From: GCA-002726655 sp046582185
GTDB taxonomy: Bacteria; Pseudomonadota; Gammaproteobacteria; Pseudomonadales; Azotimanducaceae
Direction: 5' to 3'
DNA length: 64,000 nt
Assembly (NCBI GenBank): GCA_046582185.1
Contig: JAYGEX010000034.1
Location: 1 to 64,000 of the forward strand
Position 1 is the stretch's first letter. Every line of letters starts with the position of its first letter. Position numbers and translations under genes: made by a program. Shown in pieces: positions 7,860-16,827 of this stretch. Below the pieces are notes generated by a model. It saw only the letters and a program-made list of their open reading frames with translations, ran no database searches and was not told the DNA's origin.

Positions 7860-8879
7860 ATGTGGAATATTGAACGATTACAAAAAATGAAGGCGAGGAG
7901 TCAGGGGAATCTGCTTGTTGTGTGTTGCCTGAGTTTTCTGCCTCTGGTGTTGGCCAACGCGGCAGAAGCCCCAGATCCTCGAGCAGGTGTATTCAGTGAC
8001 GACTTTCCCTATGAGTCGAAATACACAACGATAAAAGGGCACAAGATTCATTATATCGATGCGGGTGAAGGTGATACGTTTCTGTTTCTCCATGGCAACC
8101 CGACATCGATGTATCTATGGCGGAATGTTATGCGATATATCGTGCCCCATGGTCGTATCGTTGCATTGGATAATATTGGCTTTGGCAAGTCTGAGCAGCC
8201 TGAAGTATTGAGCTATACCTATCAGATGCACTATGAGTATGTGGAAGCATTTATCAAGCAGCAGAAACTGAAAAAAGTCATCCTGATAATTCACGACTGG
8301 GGGTCTGTATGGGGCTTGCAGTATGCAATGGAAAATTCCCGAAATGTAAAGGGCGTCGTATTTATGGAGGCGATCATTCCACCGGCTTTCCCAATGGAAA
8401 AAATAGAAGATTTTGGACCTGTGGCTGGTTTGTTTTCACAGTTCAGGCAGGAAGCCAGTGGCAAGGAAATGCTCATTGAGCAAAATATGTTTATTGAGGG
8501 GATACTCCTTAATGGCGCAGTGACACGTCAGCTCAGTGACGAAGAGAAGGCGGTGTACCACGCGCCGTTTAAGGACAAGGCCAAGCGCTTTCCAATTTAC
8601 GTTTGGCCAAATGAATTGCCCATTGGTGGCACGCCAGAAAGAAATGTGAACTTAGTCAACAAAATCGGAAAATGGCTGGAACGTTCTCGCACGCCAAAGC
8701 TACTTCAATATGTATCCCCGGGCGCGATCATTTCGCCAGAGGATGCTAATTGGATGGCGGAAAACTATCGCAATATTGAGACCCAGTTCGTCGGTTATGG
8801 CGCTCACTATATCCAGGAAGATAATCCTGAAGTCATCGGCCGTGGAATTGTTGACTGGTATCGCCGCTCTGTTAGGTAG
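7860..8879 (+). CDS. Haloalkane dehalogenase-like alpha/beta-hydrolase, exported
   Basis: 339 residues. Residues 10-36 form a Sec signal peptide (basic MKARSQGN, hydrophobic LLVVCCLSFLPLVLANA). The mature part has the haloalkane dehalogenase pattern: FLHGNPTSMYLWRN (oxyanion/halide-binding HGNP), IIHDWGSVWGLQYA with the Asp nucleophile (about D146) followed by the halide-binding Trp, and GYGAHYIQEDNPEVIG carrying the catalytic His (about H316). These are the marks of the family that hydrolyses C-halogen bonds to alcohol and halide. Most studied dehalogenases are cytosolic, so the signal peptide is unusual. An epoxide or fluoroacetate-type hydrolase is less likely because of the HGNP and DWG motifs. 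Confidence 0.75.
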   Translation: MWNIERLQKMKARSQGNLLVVCCLSFLPLVLANAAEAPDPRAGVFSDDFPYESKYTTIKGHKIHYIDAGEGDTFLFLHGNPTSMYLWRNVMRYIVPHGRIVALDNIGFGKSEQPEVLSYTYQMHYEYVEAFIKQQKLKKVILIIHDWGSVWGLQYAMENSRNVKGVVFMEAIIPPAFPMEKIEDFGPVAGLFSQFRQEASGKEMLIEQNMFIEGILLNGAVTRQLSDEEKAVYHAPFKDKAKRFPIYVWPNELPIGGTPERNVNLVNKIGKWLERSRTPKLLQYVSPGAIISPEDANWMAENYRNIETQFVGYGAHYIQEDNPEVIGRGIVDWYRRSVR

Positions 8880-9298
8880 TGCTCGCTAAGTCCATACCTA
8901 TCCAGAACAAGATTAATACTAGGCCAAGCAAAAAGGTAGTCCCGCACCTTCACCCATAACAAAGCCATCGCGGTCCTGATCAAATGGGCGTGATGCCTCT
9001 GCAGAAGCATCGTTGCGTTTTTATAGCGCTCGAAGCGCGTTAAAAATACCAGTGCCAATGATGGTGCTGGTGGCATTTTGATCAGTCTCTGTTTCTGGAG
9101 AAAATGATGATTCCCTGAGCAAGTAAGACATGTTTAAAGACATCGTGAAGCTGGAAGATTTTGTCACCAGTGCAAAATTCAAATTTTATGATCAGGCACA
9201 AATCTGATGCGTTTGTCATGGGAAGGGTTTATCTTCTCGTGGCGTTGAGATCGTCGAATTAGAATATTGCAGGTTTGGCCGTATTGGTGATTTGAAGG
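8880..9298 (+). other. Intergenic stretch without a convincing gene
   Basis: About 420 bp between the dehalogenase-like gene and the convergent lipoprotein gene. A short plus-strand frame from 9131 (MFKDIVKLEDFVTSAKFKFY...) stops after 25 codons and continues past the stop with plausible protein-like composition to about 9265. It may be a degraded gene end, but no family was recognised. No terminator hairpin or RNA gene was seen. Confidence 0.4.
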
Positions 9299-9733
9299 CT
9301 ACTCAAACACCGGCATTGCATTAGCCCGCATCCACAATTTGGTGATGCCGTCATATTCCCACAGTTGATGATCTGTGATTTTACGAACGCGCTGCATGTC
9401 TTCAAATACGAATTCAATTTGGACTGTCTGTTCTGCGTGCGTCTCGTCAGATTGTACGACTGCTTTGACTACCTGGTAGGACGTCACTTTAATATTGTCC
9501 GGATTCTCCGGAAATTCACTCTCGGCTGCGGCTACTTGGGTCAGATAGTCATATGCTTCATTCAATTGCGTCCAGCGGAAGCTATTCGCGTAATGACGTA
9601 ATGTATCTTTGAGTTCGTAACCTTGTTTCAGGCCTTCAATTGTCTGGCAAGCCGTTAGCAGGATCGTGACAATAAGGAGAAGGGCACCTTTCGTGTTTAC
9701 TGTATTGATCATGCTGTCATGCTCATCGGTCAT
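9299..9733 (-). CDS. Putative lipoprotein, unknown function
   Basis: 144 residues. After MINTVNTKGALLLIVTILLTAC comes a type II signal peptide with a lipobox (LTAC, Cys at about residue 29 counting from the first ATG). The ATG at residue 8 (9712) gives a more typical signal sequence and may be the real start. The mature part (EGLKQGYELKDTLRHYANSFRWTQLNEAYDYL...) is a small alpha+beta protein with no motif I can assign. It lies 93 bp downstream of the YdjM-like gene on the same strand. An inner- or outer-membrane-anchored periplasmic location is predicted. Confidence 0.6.
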   Translation of the reverse strand: MTDEHDSMINTVNTKGALLLIVTILLTACQTIEGLKQGYELKDTLRHYANSFRWTQLNEAYDYLTQVAAAESEFPENPDNIKVTSYQVVKAVVQSDETHAEQTVQIEFVFEDMQRVRKITDHQLWEYDGITKLWMRANAMPVFE

Positions 9734-9826
9734 TGCCTTGTGTTAGTCATCTCCTGTTAGAAGTATAGACTGAACCTGCTCGTCGGAGAACAGTCGTGAT
9801 AATTTTCCCACGTTTCCTGCTCTGCA

Positions 9827-10822
9827 TCAGTCATCGAGCAACATGGTTATCAGCTGTGATAGATTCCTGGAGGATGCGTCTCTGTTGTTAGTGAAATCAA
9901 CATGTGCGCTAATGCCAGCCGATGGATTAAGTTGAATTGCCCATAGTGCATTGATTTCATTCGGCAGCATGGAATAGCGTATGTCGATGATGCGATTGGG
10001 AATGTTTCTGTCCATTGCGAGATAGTCGTTCGAAAACCAGGCAAAGCGCTTGATGTCTGCGGCCTGCTGGCTTGATGGGTCCAGCCAGGGAAGGTGATTC
10101 GCTGTATCTAATTTGTCGATGTGTTCGCCCTGAAAGATTTTGGTGTTAATGCCAACCCGCACAGCATCAACATAAAACTTGTCTTCCGTTTCATACACGA
10201 TTTTCCACAATAGCAGGTTCGCAAAGCCCGGCTTGGCTTCAATTCTGATTGGCGAATGCCCACGACTGGTGGCGAGTTCCAGACCTGCATCTTCCGCCCT
10301 GTCTCTTTGAATCAGTCCGATCGATAGATAGGTAAATGCCCAGGCCAGGGCGATTCGACTGAACATTGGGGCTTTTCGTCTCACGCCAATGATAACCAGT
10401 ATCAAGAGGGGCAAGGTGAACATTGGGTCAATGATGGATACATTATTCCAGGCGAATCTTTCATTGGTGATTGGCCATAACAGCTGGGTTCCATAAGTGG
10501 TACAGGCATCCAGTAGACCGTGGGTCGCATACCCTAAAAAACAGAACCACCAGGTTTCTTTGAAAGTAAGCGTTGCTTTCGTAAAACGCCAGGCGAGCAG
10601 TGCACATATCAATGCGCCAATGGGGATGAAAATCAGCGAGTGAGTAAACTGGCGATGAAACTCAAGGAACACCAGTGGATCCGTTGGTGATTGGAACAAT
10701 ACATCGATATCTGGTGCAAGGCCGCCAAGACATCCTAATAATGCGGCGACCTTTACCTTGTGTTTGTCACTAAAAGATTCGGACAGGGTGGCGCCGAGAG
10801 TGCCTTGGGTTATTGGATCCAT
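9827..10822 (-). CDS. YdjM-like membrane-bound metal-dependent hydrolase (DUF457 family)
   Basis: 331 residues. It starts MDPITQGTLGATLSESF, with LGGLAPDIDVLF and FHRQFTHSLIFIPIGALICALLAW, the conserved GxxPDxD and RxxTHS motifs of the YdjM/LexA-regulated membrane hydrolase family. GYATHGLLDACTTYGTQLLWP is the HxxxD motif with the following TxGT element. Four to five transmembrane helices occupy residues 25-175, followed by a soluble C-terminal domain of about 150 residues. Metal dependence is inferred from family His/Asp residues; the substrate is unknown. It is the third gene of a minus-strand run after the M20 and SDR genes, 25 bp downstream of the SDR. Confidence 0.8.
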   Translation of the reverse strand: MDPITQGTLGATLSESFSDKHKVKVAALLGCLGGLAPDIDVLFQSPTDPLVFLEFHRQFTHSLIFIPIGALICALLAWRFTKATLTFKETWWFCFLGYATHGLLDACTTYGTQLLWPITNERFAWNNVSIIDPMFTLPLLILVIIGVRRKAPMFSRIALAWAFTYLSIGLIQRDRAEDAGLELATSRGHSPIRIEAKPGFANLLLWKIVYETEDKFYVDAVRVGINTKIFQGEHIDKLDTANHLPWLDPSSQQAADIKRFAWFSNDYLAMDRNIPNRIIDIRYSMLPNEINALWAIQLNPSAGISAHVDFTNNRDASSRNLSQLITMLLDD

Positions 10823-10847
10823 TTAAGTCTCCGGGAGGCGCGGTGGT

Positions 10848-11591
10848 TCAGATGCACCGCCCGCCGTCCACTTCCAGGGCGACGCCGGTAATCATGTCTG
10901 CCTCCGCACTGCACAGGAAGCAGGCGGTATTGGCAATATCATCCGGAGTGGAGAATCGACCAATGGGAATGGAGCTCAGGAAGCGTTCGCGATTTTGTGG
11001 CGTATCTTCGCCCATAAAGGTTGATAAGAGCGGCGTCTCACCGGCGACAGGGTTGATGGCGTTAACGCGAATATTAAATGGTGCCAGCTCAATGGCGAGG
11101 GATTTGGTTGCGGTTATCATCCATCCCTTTGATGCGTTGTACCAGCTCAGGTTCGGCCTTGGGCTGACCCCGGCAGTAGAGGCAATGTTCAGGATCACGC
11201 CGTGACCTGCGTTCTTCATCATCGGAATGACGTATTTGCTGGTCAGGTATACAGATTTTGCGTTGACTGCAAAGACCCGGTCGAATTCATCTTCGCTGAT
11301 CTCTTCTGCTGGCGTTGGTAAATGGGCAATACCGGCATTGTTGATCAATACATCTACCTGATCCAGCTGTGCAAAGAGTGAACTAACCGATTCGTTACTG
11401 CTGACATCGCAGCAGATATAGGTAGCGTTAGTTACTTCCCTGGCAACGTCCTTACCCAGATCTTCATTGATATCGATGATGACAACCTTGCCGCCCTTTG
11501 CTGAAAACTTCTGCGTCATACCGAGGCCAAAGCCCGATGCACCACCGGTAATCACGATGGTCTGGCCTGTGAATGGCATGCTTGAATTCAC
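10848..11591 (-). CDS. Short-chain dehydrogenase/reductase (classical SDR)
   Basis: 247 residues. TGGASGFGLGM is the nucleotide-binding TGxxxGxG, NNAGIAH the NNAG element, and SWYNASKGWMITATKSLA the catalytic YxxxK, with an upstream Ser in ILNIASTAG. IDINEDLG, with Asp after beta2, suggests NAD(H) preference. The C-terminal GVALEVDGGRCI is the usual end. The gene starts 1 bp after the M20 peptidase stop, so the two are translationally close and probably in one operon. The substrate alcohol is not evident. Confidence 0.85.
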   Translation of the reverse strand: MNSSMPFTGQTIVITGGASGFGLGMTQKFSAKGGKVVIIDINEDLGKDVAREVTNATYICCDVSSNESVSSLFAQLDQVDVLINNAGIAHLPTPAEEISEDEFDRVFAVNAKSVYLTSKYVIPMMKNAGHGVILNIASTAGVSPRPNLSWYNASKGWMITATKSLAIELAPFNIRVNAINPVAGETPLLSTFMGEDTPQNRERFLSSIPIGRFSTPDDIANTACFLCSAEADMITGVALEVDGGRCI

Positions 11592-11592
11592 T

Positions 11593-12885
11593 TTAATAAG
11601 TTCCCTGTAACAAGTTGTATGCAGATATCGCCATCACCTTGGCAGAATCGAGCATGTCGTCGATATCAATGTATTCATCTGGCTGGTGGGCTAGCTCCAA
11701 AATACCTGGGCCATAGGCTATGCAGTTGCTTAACTTGCCAATGCGGTCGATATGTTTCTGGTCATAAGTGCCTGGAGATACAACTAACTCAGCGGGTTTA
11801 CCTAGAACTTCTTGTATTGCGGCACTTACCTGCCGAACTACAGGCGCGTCTTTATCTGCCATGGTAGGGATGACTTCAAATAGGTCGCGCAGCTCAAATT
11901 TAAATGATGGCCGGCTCTTTGTGAGGTCTTCCAGTATCTTTCGCACTTCGAGTTTAACCTCGCCCAGGTCCTCCTCAATCAGGAAGCGCCGGTCTAAGAT
12001 CATGCGACAGGAATCCGGTACCAGCGGCGATGGCAATCCATCAAAGCCTTCATTGAGCCCGCCGTGGATTGAATTGATGTTGATGGTTGACTCTTTTGCG
12101 CCGTCGGGCACAACAGGCATATCGGTTCGCTTTTCTCTAAGCGCCGGAAACAAAACCCGCTCAAATTCTTCCATCACTGCGCCCATGTGCCGGACCGCGC
12201 AATCGCCGAGAAATGGCATGGAGCCGTGGGCAATATGACCGAAGGTTTCAATCTCTGCCCACCAGACGCCACGATGTCCGAGGCAGACCCGATCCTTGTT
12301 CAGTGGCTCAGGAATGATGACGTGGTCAATCCTGGGTACTGCCATGATGCCTATTTCGGCTAGATAGGCAACGCCGCCAAAGCCGCCGGTCTCTTCATCG
12401 GCCGTACCGGAAATTTCGATGCTTCCCGGCAGGTCCGGGTATTCTTCAATCAAGGCTTCCATGGCTATAACAGATGCTGCAAGGCCGCCTTTCATGTCGC
12501 AGGTGCCGCGCCCGTAAATTCTGTTTTCGACAATCTGGGCGGCAAAGGGCTCGTACTGCCAGCCAGAACCCACGTCAACCACATCAATATGCGAATTGAA
12601 ATGTACACAGGTGCCGGGTCTAGCATTTTCATGGCGGGCAACGACATTCATTCTCGGGTAGCGGTCGCTATCTCCAGGTACATCTTTGGCTCGAAAATAT
12701 TCGACCTGGAAGTTTCGCCTGGCGAGTCTGTTACCCAGAAATTCGACGCAGTCCTGGTAATAATCACCCGGTGGATTAATGGTTGGGATCTTGACGAGAT
12801 CACAGGTGAGTTGAATTAAATCGTCGCGCTTATCTGCAATGCGATCCAGCAAACGATCATGGGTGTGTTGGCTAGTTTTTGTCAT
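11593..12885 (-). CDS. M20 family metallopeptidase, ArgE/DapE group
   Basis: 430 residues. FNSHIDVVDVG supplies the first zinc His and Asp (HxDVV), GRGTCDMKGGLAASV the bridging Asp, and GTADEETGGFGGVAY the EE pair (general base and metal ligand). The dimerisation domain begins near LGHRGVWWAEIETFGHIAHGSMP, and the C-terminal ligand His lies in ILELAHQPDEYI. This is the complete set of the acetylornithine deacetylase/succinyl-diaminopimelate desuccinylase family, which cleaves N-acyl amides. It is first in an apparent operon with the SDR and YdjM-like genes; no arginine or lysine biosynthesis genes are nearby, so a catabolic amidohydrolase role is more likely than ArgE proper. Confidence 0.85.
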   Translation of the reverse strand: MTKTSQHTHDRLLDRIADKRDDLIQLTCDLVKIPTINPPGDYYQDCVEFLGNRLARRNFQVEYFRAKDVPGDSDRYPRMNVVARHENARPGTCVHFNSHIDVVDVGSGWQYEPFAAQIVENRIYGRGTCDMKGGLAASVIAMEALIEEYPDLPGSIEISGTADEETGGFGGVAYLAEIGIMAVPRIDHVIIPEPLNKDRVCLGHRGVWWAEIETFGHIAHGSMPFLGDCAVRHMGAVMEEFERVLFPALREKRTDMPVVPDGAKESTININSIHGGLNEGFDGLPSPLVPDSCRMILDRRFLIEEDLGEVKLEVRKILEDLTKSRPSFKFELRDLFEVIPTMADKDAPVVRQVSAAIQEVLGKPAELVVSPGTYDQKHIDRIGKLSNCIAYGPGILELAHQPDEYIDIDDMLDSAKVMAISAYNLLQGTY

Positions 12886-12900
12886 AAGTCGGTCTCACAG

Positions 12901-12984
12901 CTTGTCTTAATAGCCCGTATTGATGGCTCGTATTGATAGCTCGTATTGATAGCTCATCTTAACAGCCCGTCTCATCAGCTCGTT
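12901..12984. repeat. Short imperfect tandem repeat, about 14-16 bp unit
   Basis: The gap between the P1 peptidase stop and the M20 gene holds five to six degenerate copies of a unit like agctcgtattgat (variants: cccgtattgatgg, ctcgtattgatag, ctcatcttaacag, cccgtctcatcag, ctcgttttacag). It probably arose by slippage. No hairpin or coding role is visible. Confidence 0.7.
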
Positions 12985-13956
12985 TTACAGATTTGCCTCA
13001 TAGACCCCACGGGCGATTGCTCTTGCCACGGTATTGGCGGCGACTGTGTAAATGTGTATGGGTTCAATACCAGTATCCTCCAGCTCTACTTCATTGCTTG
13101 AAAGTACGAACACAATATCACCATCGGAAGGTGTGTGGACAGGATAGATGGCGCGTGCGAAGCCATCGTGAGCATTTATGGCCATGCGTTTGCATTGTGC
13201 CTGGCTTAATTTTGCGTTGGTCATAACGATGGCGAGAGTTGTATTTTTACCGGCCTGGGATTTGTCCGAGCTCTTCTGGCTTGAACTGCCCTTGGTTATT
13301 ATCAGGTCAGCATCTTCCGGCATGGGATTAGGAAAGCCCCGGCCACCAAATTCACTATTTTTCTCAAATGGCGCGGCCCAGAAATGTTCTGTTTCAGCAA
13401 TATGGACTGAGCCAACTGCATTGCAGGCGACGACGCTGCAAACCGAGATATTGCTTGTTGCTGATTCATGGCTCAGATCCTCGCTGGCAATGCCAAGCCC
13501 GCCTCTTCCCCCAGCAACCGTTGCTCCAATACCGGCGCCAACACTACCGATGGCGGGCGAAGCGCTTAAATTATTTGCCGCTTCAAAGGCTAACTCCCGA
13601 TAGGGCGGGTATCGGCCCCATCCTTTGTCTCCGCCATTGCCCAGATCGTAAAGAATAGCGGAAGGGACAATAGGAATCCTGAATTCGCCGACCGGGTAGC
13701 CGCGACCTTGTTCACGGAGCCAGGCCTGAACGCCGGATGCTGCATCAAGTCCGTATGCAGAACCGCCTGATAAGACGACAGCATCAACTTCCTGAACCAG
13801 TTGTTCCGGGGAGAGCAAGTCTGTATCTCTTGTGCCAGGCGCACCGCCCATCACATGTACTGCAGCTGTGGCCGGACGATCAGGTATGACCACCGTTACG
13901 CCGCTTAATAATTCCTGGTCTACGGCGTGGCCAATCTTGAAACCTTGGATGAGCAT
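12985..13956 (-). CDS. P1 family (DmpA/S58) peptidase, N-terminal nucleophile type
   Basis: 323 residues. GHAVDQELLSGVTVVIPDRPA, VLSGGSAYGLDAASGVQAWL and VGSVGAGIGATVAGG-type glycine-rich blocks are the hallmarks of the P1/DmpA family (L-aminopeptidase/D-esterase). GKNTTLAIVMTNAKL marks the self-cleavage site, Asn-Thr at about residues 238-239, which frees the nucleophile of the beta chain. The mature enzyme would remove N-terminal amino acids or cleave amides and beta-peptides. It belongs to a different subgroup from the second P1 peptidase at 17161, which has a Gly-Ser cleavage site. Confidence 0.8.
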   Translation of the reverse strand: MLIQGFKIGHAVDQELLSGVTVVIPDRPATAAVHVMGGAPGTRDTDLLSPEQLVQEVDAVVLSGGSAYGLDAASGVQAWLREQGRGYPVGEFRIPIVPSAILYDLGNGGDKGWGRYPPYRELAFEAANNLSASPAIGSVGAGIGATVAGGRGGLGIASEDLSHESATSNISVCSVVACNAVGSVHIAETEHFWAAPFEKNSEFGGRGFPNPMPEDADLIITKGSSSQKSSDKSQAGKNTTLAIVMTNAKLSQAQCKRMAINAHDGFARAIYPVHTPSDGDIVFVLSSNEVELEDTGIEPIHIYTVAANTVARAIARGVYEANL

Positions 13957-14129
13957 TCAGTTTTACATTTTCCAATACAGCAATGAGTAAAGCACACTTG
14001 ACCTTAAACTTCTGTTCCGTCAGATGAGAACGGTGAATTTGGCGAGCAGGCTTTCTGTTCAAACTCTTCCATCATGAACGTGGCCTGAGTCCTATTGAGT
14101 CAGAGGCGCAACTAAACCATACTCGTACA

Positions 14130-14828
14130 ATGAATACAGAATTGAAAACAGCACAGAAATTAGAAGTCTATATCGATTTTAAAAGCCCCTATGCCTACAT
14201 TGCCAAGGATGCTACCTACGCCCTGGAGGCTGAGTTTGGCATCGAAATAGATTGGTATCCCTTAACCTTGAATATCGGCAGCTACCTCGGCACCGCCAAA
14301 ACCAACAAGACTGGAAAGGTGATTGAAAGTAATCGCAGTGGATTTCAGTGGATGGCGGTCAAATACGCCTATATGGATGCCAGACGTTATGCGAGTTTAA
14401 GAAACATCACCTTGCGTGGTACTCAGAAGATCTGGGATACGTCCTTGTCAGGAATTGGACTGCTGTTCGCGAAGTTACAAGGCCATGATGTGCTGAAGAA
14501 CTATATTGACCTTGTTTACGAACCATTCTGGAAGCGCGAGTTGGACCTTGAAGACATCAAGGTCGTGAGCAATGTTTTAGAGAAGGCAGGTGCAGATACG
14601 AGTGGATTCGAGGATGGGTTTGAAGCCTATGCTGCTGGCGAAGGTCGTGAAATTCACGATCAATTGCAGGAAGATATTCTTGATTGTGGCTACTTTGGCG
14701 TTCCTACTTATGTTCTGGATGATGAGGTGTACTTTGGCCGCGAACATCTACCGCGAGTGCGCTGGCATCTGGGGGGTAGAAATGGGCCGCTACCAGATAT
14801 TGCCAACGATACGGTGCTGGCATCATGA
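14130..14828 (+). CDS. DsbA-like thioredoxin-fold oxidoreductase (HCCA isomerase/GST-kappa group)
   Basis: 232 residues. LEVYIDFKSPYAYIAKDATYALE is the N-terminal thioredoxin beta-alpha unit of the 2-hydroxychromene-2-carboxylate isomerase/DsbA superfamily, in which the CxxC is replaced by SPYAY. CGYFGVPTYVLDDEVYFGREHLP contains the cis-proline loop (GVPT) and the family C-terminus. No signal peptide is present, so it is cytosolic and probably glutathione-dependent or non-redox. Its ATGA stop-start overlap with the next gene indicates translational coupling. Confidence 0.75.
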   Translation: MNTELKTAQKLEVYIDFKSPYAYIAKDATYALEAEFGIEIDWYPLTLNIGSYLGTAKTNKTGKVIESNRSGFQWMAVKYAYMDARRYASLRNITLRGTQKIWDTSLSGIGLLFAKLQGHDVLKNYIDLVYEPFWKRELDLEDIKVVSNVLEKAGADTSGFEDGFEAYAAGEGREIHDQLQEDILDCGYFGVPTYVLDDEVYFGREHLPRVRWHLGGRNGPLPDIANDTVLAS

Positions 14829-15493
14829 GTGGATTGTTATCGAATACCGGGCTGACCTTCTGCATCGAGTTTAATAGCCTTGCAAGTTACGTTGCCTTGA
14901 GTGGTACGCGCAAATTAGTGCAAGACCGAGGCCTTGAAATGCACTGGTTGCCGATGATAAAGGAGACGGACTATACGCCGGCAAAGATATCCCCGGATGA
15001 TCCTCTGGCCGAATACAAAGAGAGGCGAGCGCGGGCGAGGCGCAATAACAGGCAAAGAGAAATGGAACGCGATTACGAATTATTGGGTATTGCCGATGTA
15101 GATGGCAACGCGCTTTCTGAGCCTGCCAATGTTAACGATAATGCAAACTATGGCTTGCTCTGGCTGACTAAAACAGAAGCTGGCCCTGAAGTATTTTGGA
15201 ACTATGTAGAGTCTGTCTATTCTTCGGTCTTTCGGAAAGCCGCTGGCAATGTGTCTGTCAGCCATATCGCTGATTTGTTGAATGAGAGCGATGCTGAAGT
15301 TGCGGGATTTGAAGAATTTGTAGGATCTGGTTCGGCAGCGCAGAAGCAGAAAAGTGCAATGGATCAGATACATGAATTTGGATTGTTTCAGTCGCCTGCC
15401 TACATCTGTCGAGGCGAGAAATACCAGGGCAGGCAACATCTCCCGTTGATGCATTGGTTATTGGGCGGGCGTGAGGGGAATCCGCCGGTATGA
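14825..15493 (+). CDS. Divergent DsbA-like paralogue of the preceding gene
   Basis: 222 residues. It has the same layout as its upstream neighbour: LTFCIEFNSLASYVALSGTRKLV at the N-terminus, and FGLFQSPAYICRGEKYQGRQHLPLMHWLLGGREG at the C-terminus, matching FGVPTYV...GREHLPRVRWHLGGRNG of the first protein. The cis-Pro loop is QSPA rather than GVPT, and the active-site region is altered (NSLASY). The pair looks like a tandem duplication followed by divergence, perhaps to a heterodimer. It overlaps the upstream gene by 4 bp. Confidence 0.7.
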   Translation: MSGLLSNTGLTFCIEFNSLASYVALSGTRKLVQDRGLEMHWLPMIKETDYTPAKISPDDPLAEYKERRARARRNNRQREMERDYELLGIADVDGNALSEPANVNDNANYGLLWLTKTEAGPEVFWNYVESVYSSVFRKAAGNVSVSHIADLLNESDAEVAGFEEFVGSGSAAQKQKSAMDQIHEFGLFQSPAYICRGEKYQGRQHLPLMHWLLGGREGNPPV

Positions 15494-15535
15494 TGGCGTA
15501 GAAGCAATTTGGATGCTGCTGAAATACCGATTAAG

Positions 15536-15590
15536 GGAAATAGAGTGCGATTACGAGTGACTGGGTATTGCCGATGCCAGTGTAAAAGAA
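15536..15590 (+). repeat. Echo of an internal segment of the upstream DsbA-like gene
   Basis: Bases 15540-15582 (tagagtgcgattacgag.. then ctgggtattgccgatg) closely resemble 15061-15103 inside the preceding gene. Translated, the echo reads ECDYE-stop-LGIADA against ERDYELLGIAD. It is a leftover of a partial tandem copy, now broken by a stop. Confidence 0.55.
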
Positions 15591-15612
15591 TCGTTTGAGC
15601 TCACCATAGTAG

Positions 15613-16827
15613 CTACTCTGAGTGCTCAGTGACACTGCGTCCCAACCACTGCATGAATATCATCAATATGACATATACACCTGCGGCGAAAGCATATGGT
15701 AGTACAGGATTAAACTGGTATAACAATCCGCCGAGGAGCGGGCCAATTGTGAAGCCCAGGGGACCGCATGAACCAGCTACTCCAGCGACAGCACCTTGCT
15801 CTTCTGCTGAAACGGCGAGGGAAGCTCCGGCCATGAATCCCGGTCCGGCCAGACCCATGCCGAAGCCAAGTATCATCATTGCAATCGTCAGCATGAATTG
15901 TGTGTTAAATGTCGCCATAAGGACGAAGGCCAGAGTAAGTAATGGGATTGCAATTTTGAGGAGTGTAAATGGTGCAAGGCTCAAGCGTTGTACAACGAGA
16001 CCTTGTGCGATGAGGGAACACCCGGCAGATAGCATCATGGCGAATCCGAGCGTTTTTGCAGTGTCAACAGCTGAAAGTCCCAGTGCGTCCTGAAATCGGA
16101 AGCCCATGGTTTGTTGAACCAGAGCAAATCCCATAAACATCAGCACGCCGACGATGATAAAAGGCAGAATTCGTTTGTCTGTGTACTTTAACCTTGGCGG
16201 TTTTGTCCCTTTCAATTTCTGGCGAGGCGCGTCGGGTAAATATCGCAATACAAACAAGCCATTCAGAAAAGCGGCAAACGCCATGATCCACAACGGTGCC
16301 AACAAAGATATGAAGGCGAGCCCTGCGACAGCTGGACCGATTATCGAGCCAATGTTGTTTGCAGCGCCAGTTGCGCCCATTCCTTTGGCTCGGTTATTGA
16401 TATCGGTAATGTCTGCCATGTATGCCGTTGCAGCAGGCATGGATGCGGACATAACTCCAGCGTGCATGATGCGTGCGAGAATCAGTGCGCCAAAAAGGGG
16501 CAATCCAACCATTGCTCCAGACAAGCCTGCATAGAGCACGGAGTTAAATAATGCTGTTCCCGCGGAAAAGCCAAATAAGCCGATGACCATGACCCGCTTC
16601 CTGCCCCAAATGTCACTTAGTCGCCCCCAGATTGGTGACGAAAGAAACACAGTCAATGCAGAAGCCGCGATGATGCTGGTGATCTGAAATTCAGATAATC
16701 CCATTTCGCGGCCAAGGGGAGCGAGAATGGGAAAGAGTACGGAAAATCCCATACCAACAATAACCAGCGAGGCGAGTAGTGTCCGCCGCGCAGCCTTGAG
16801 CGGGAAATCTGCCAGAGATGAAGTCAT
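15613..16827 (-). CDS. Major facilitator superfamily transporter
   Basis: 404 residues with twelve predicted hydrophobic segments. The loop between TM2 and TM3 reads GRLSDIWGRKRVMVIG, the MFS signature GxLxDrxGRrxxl. TM5 has GATGAANNIGSIIGPAVAG, a motif C-like pattern seen in drug/H+ antiporters of the 12-14 TM DHA groups. The probable role is export of small organic molecules, but uptake cannot be excluded. It is convergent with the DsbA-like pair. Confidence 0.8.
   Translation of the reverse strand: MTSSLADFPLKAARRTLLASLVIVGMGFSVLFPILAPLGREMGLSEFQITSIIAASALTVFLSSPIWGRLSDIWGRKRVMVIGLFGFSAGTALFNSVLYAGLSGAMVGLPLFGALILARIMHAGVMSASMPAATAYMADITDINNRAKGMGATGAANNIGSIIGPAVAGLAFISLLAPLWIMAFAAFLNGLFVLRYLPDAPRQKLKGTKPPRLKYTDKRILPFIIVGVLMFMGFALVQQTMGFRFQDALGLSAVDTAKTLGFAMMLSAGCSLIAQGLVVQRLSLAPFTLLKIAIPLLTLAFVLMATFNTQFMLTIAMMILGFGMGLAGPGFMAGASLAVSAEEQGAVAGVAGSCGPLGFTIGPLLGGLLYQFNPVLPYAFAAGVYVILMIFMQWLGRSVTEHSE

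Noticed and set aside
8880..9298. Possible degraded gene (MFKDIVKLEDFV...)
   Set aside because: Too short and without any recognised family; recorded only as an intergenic note.
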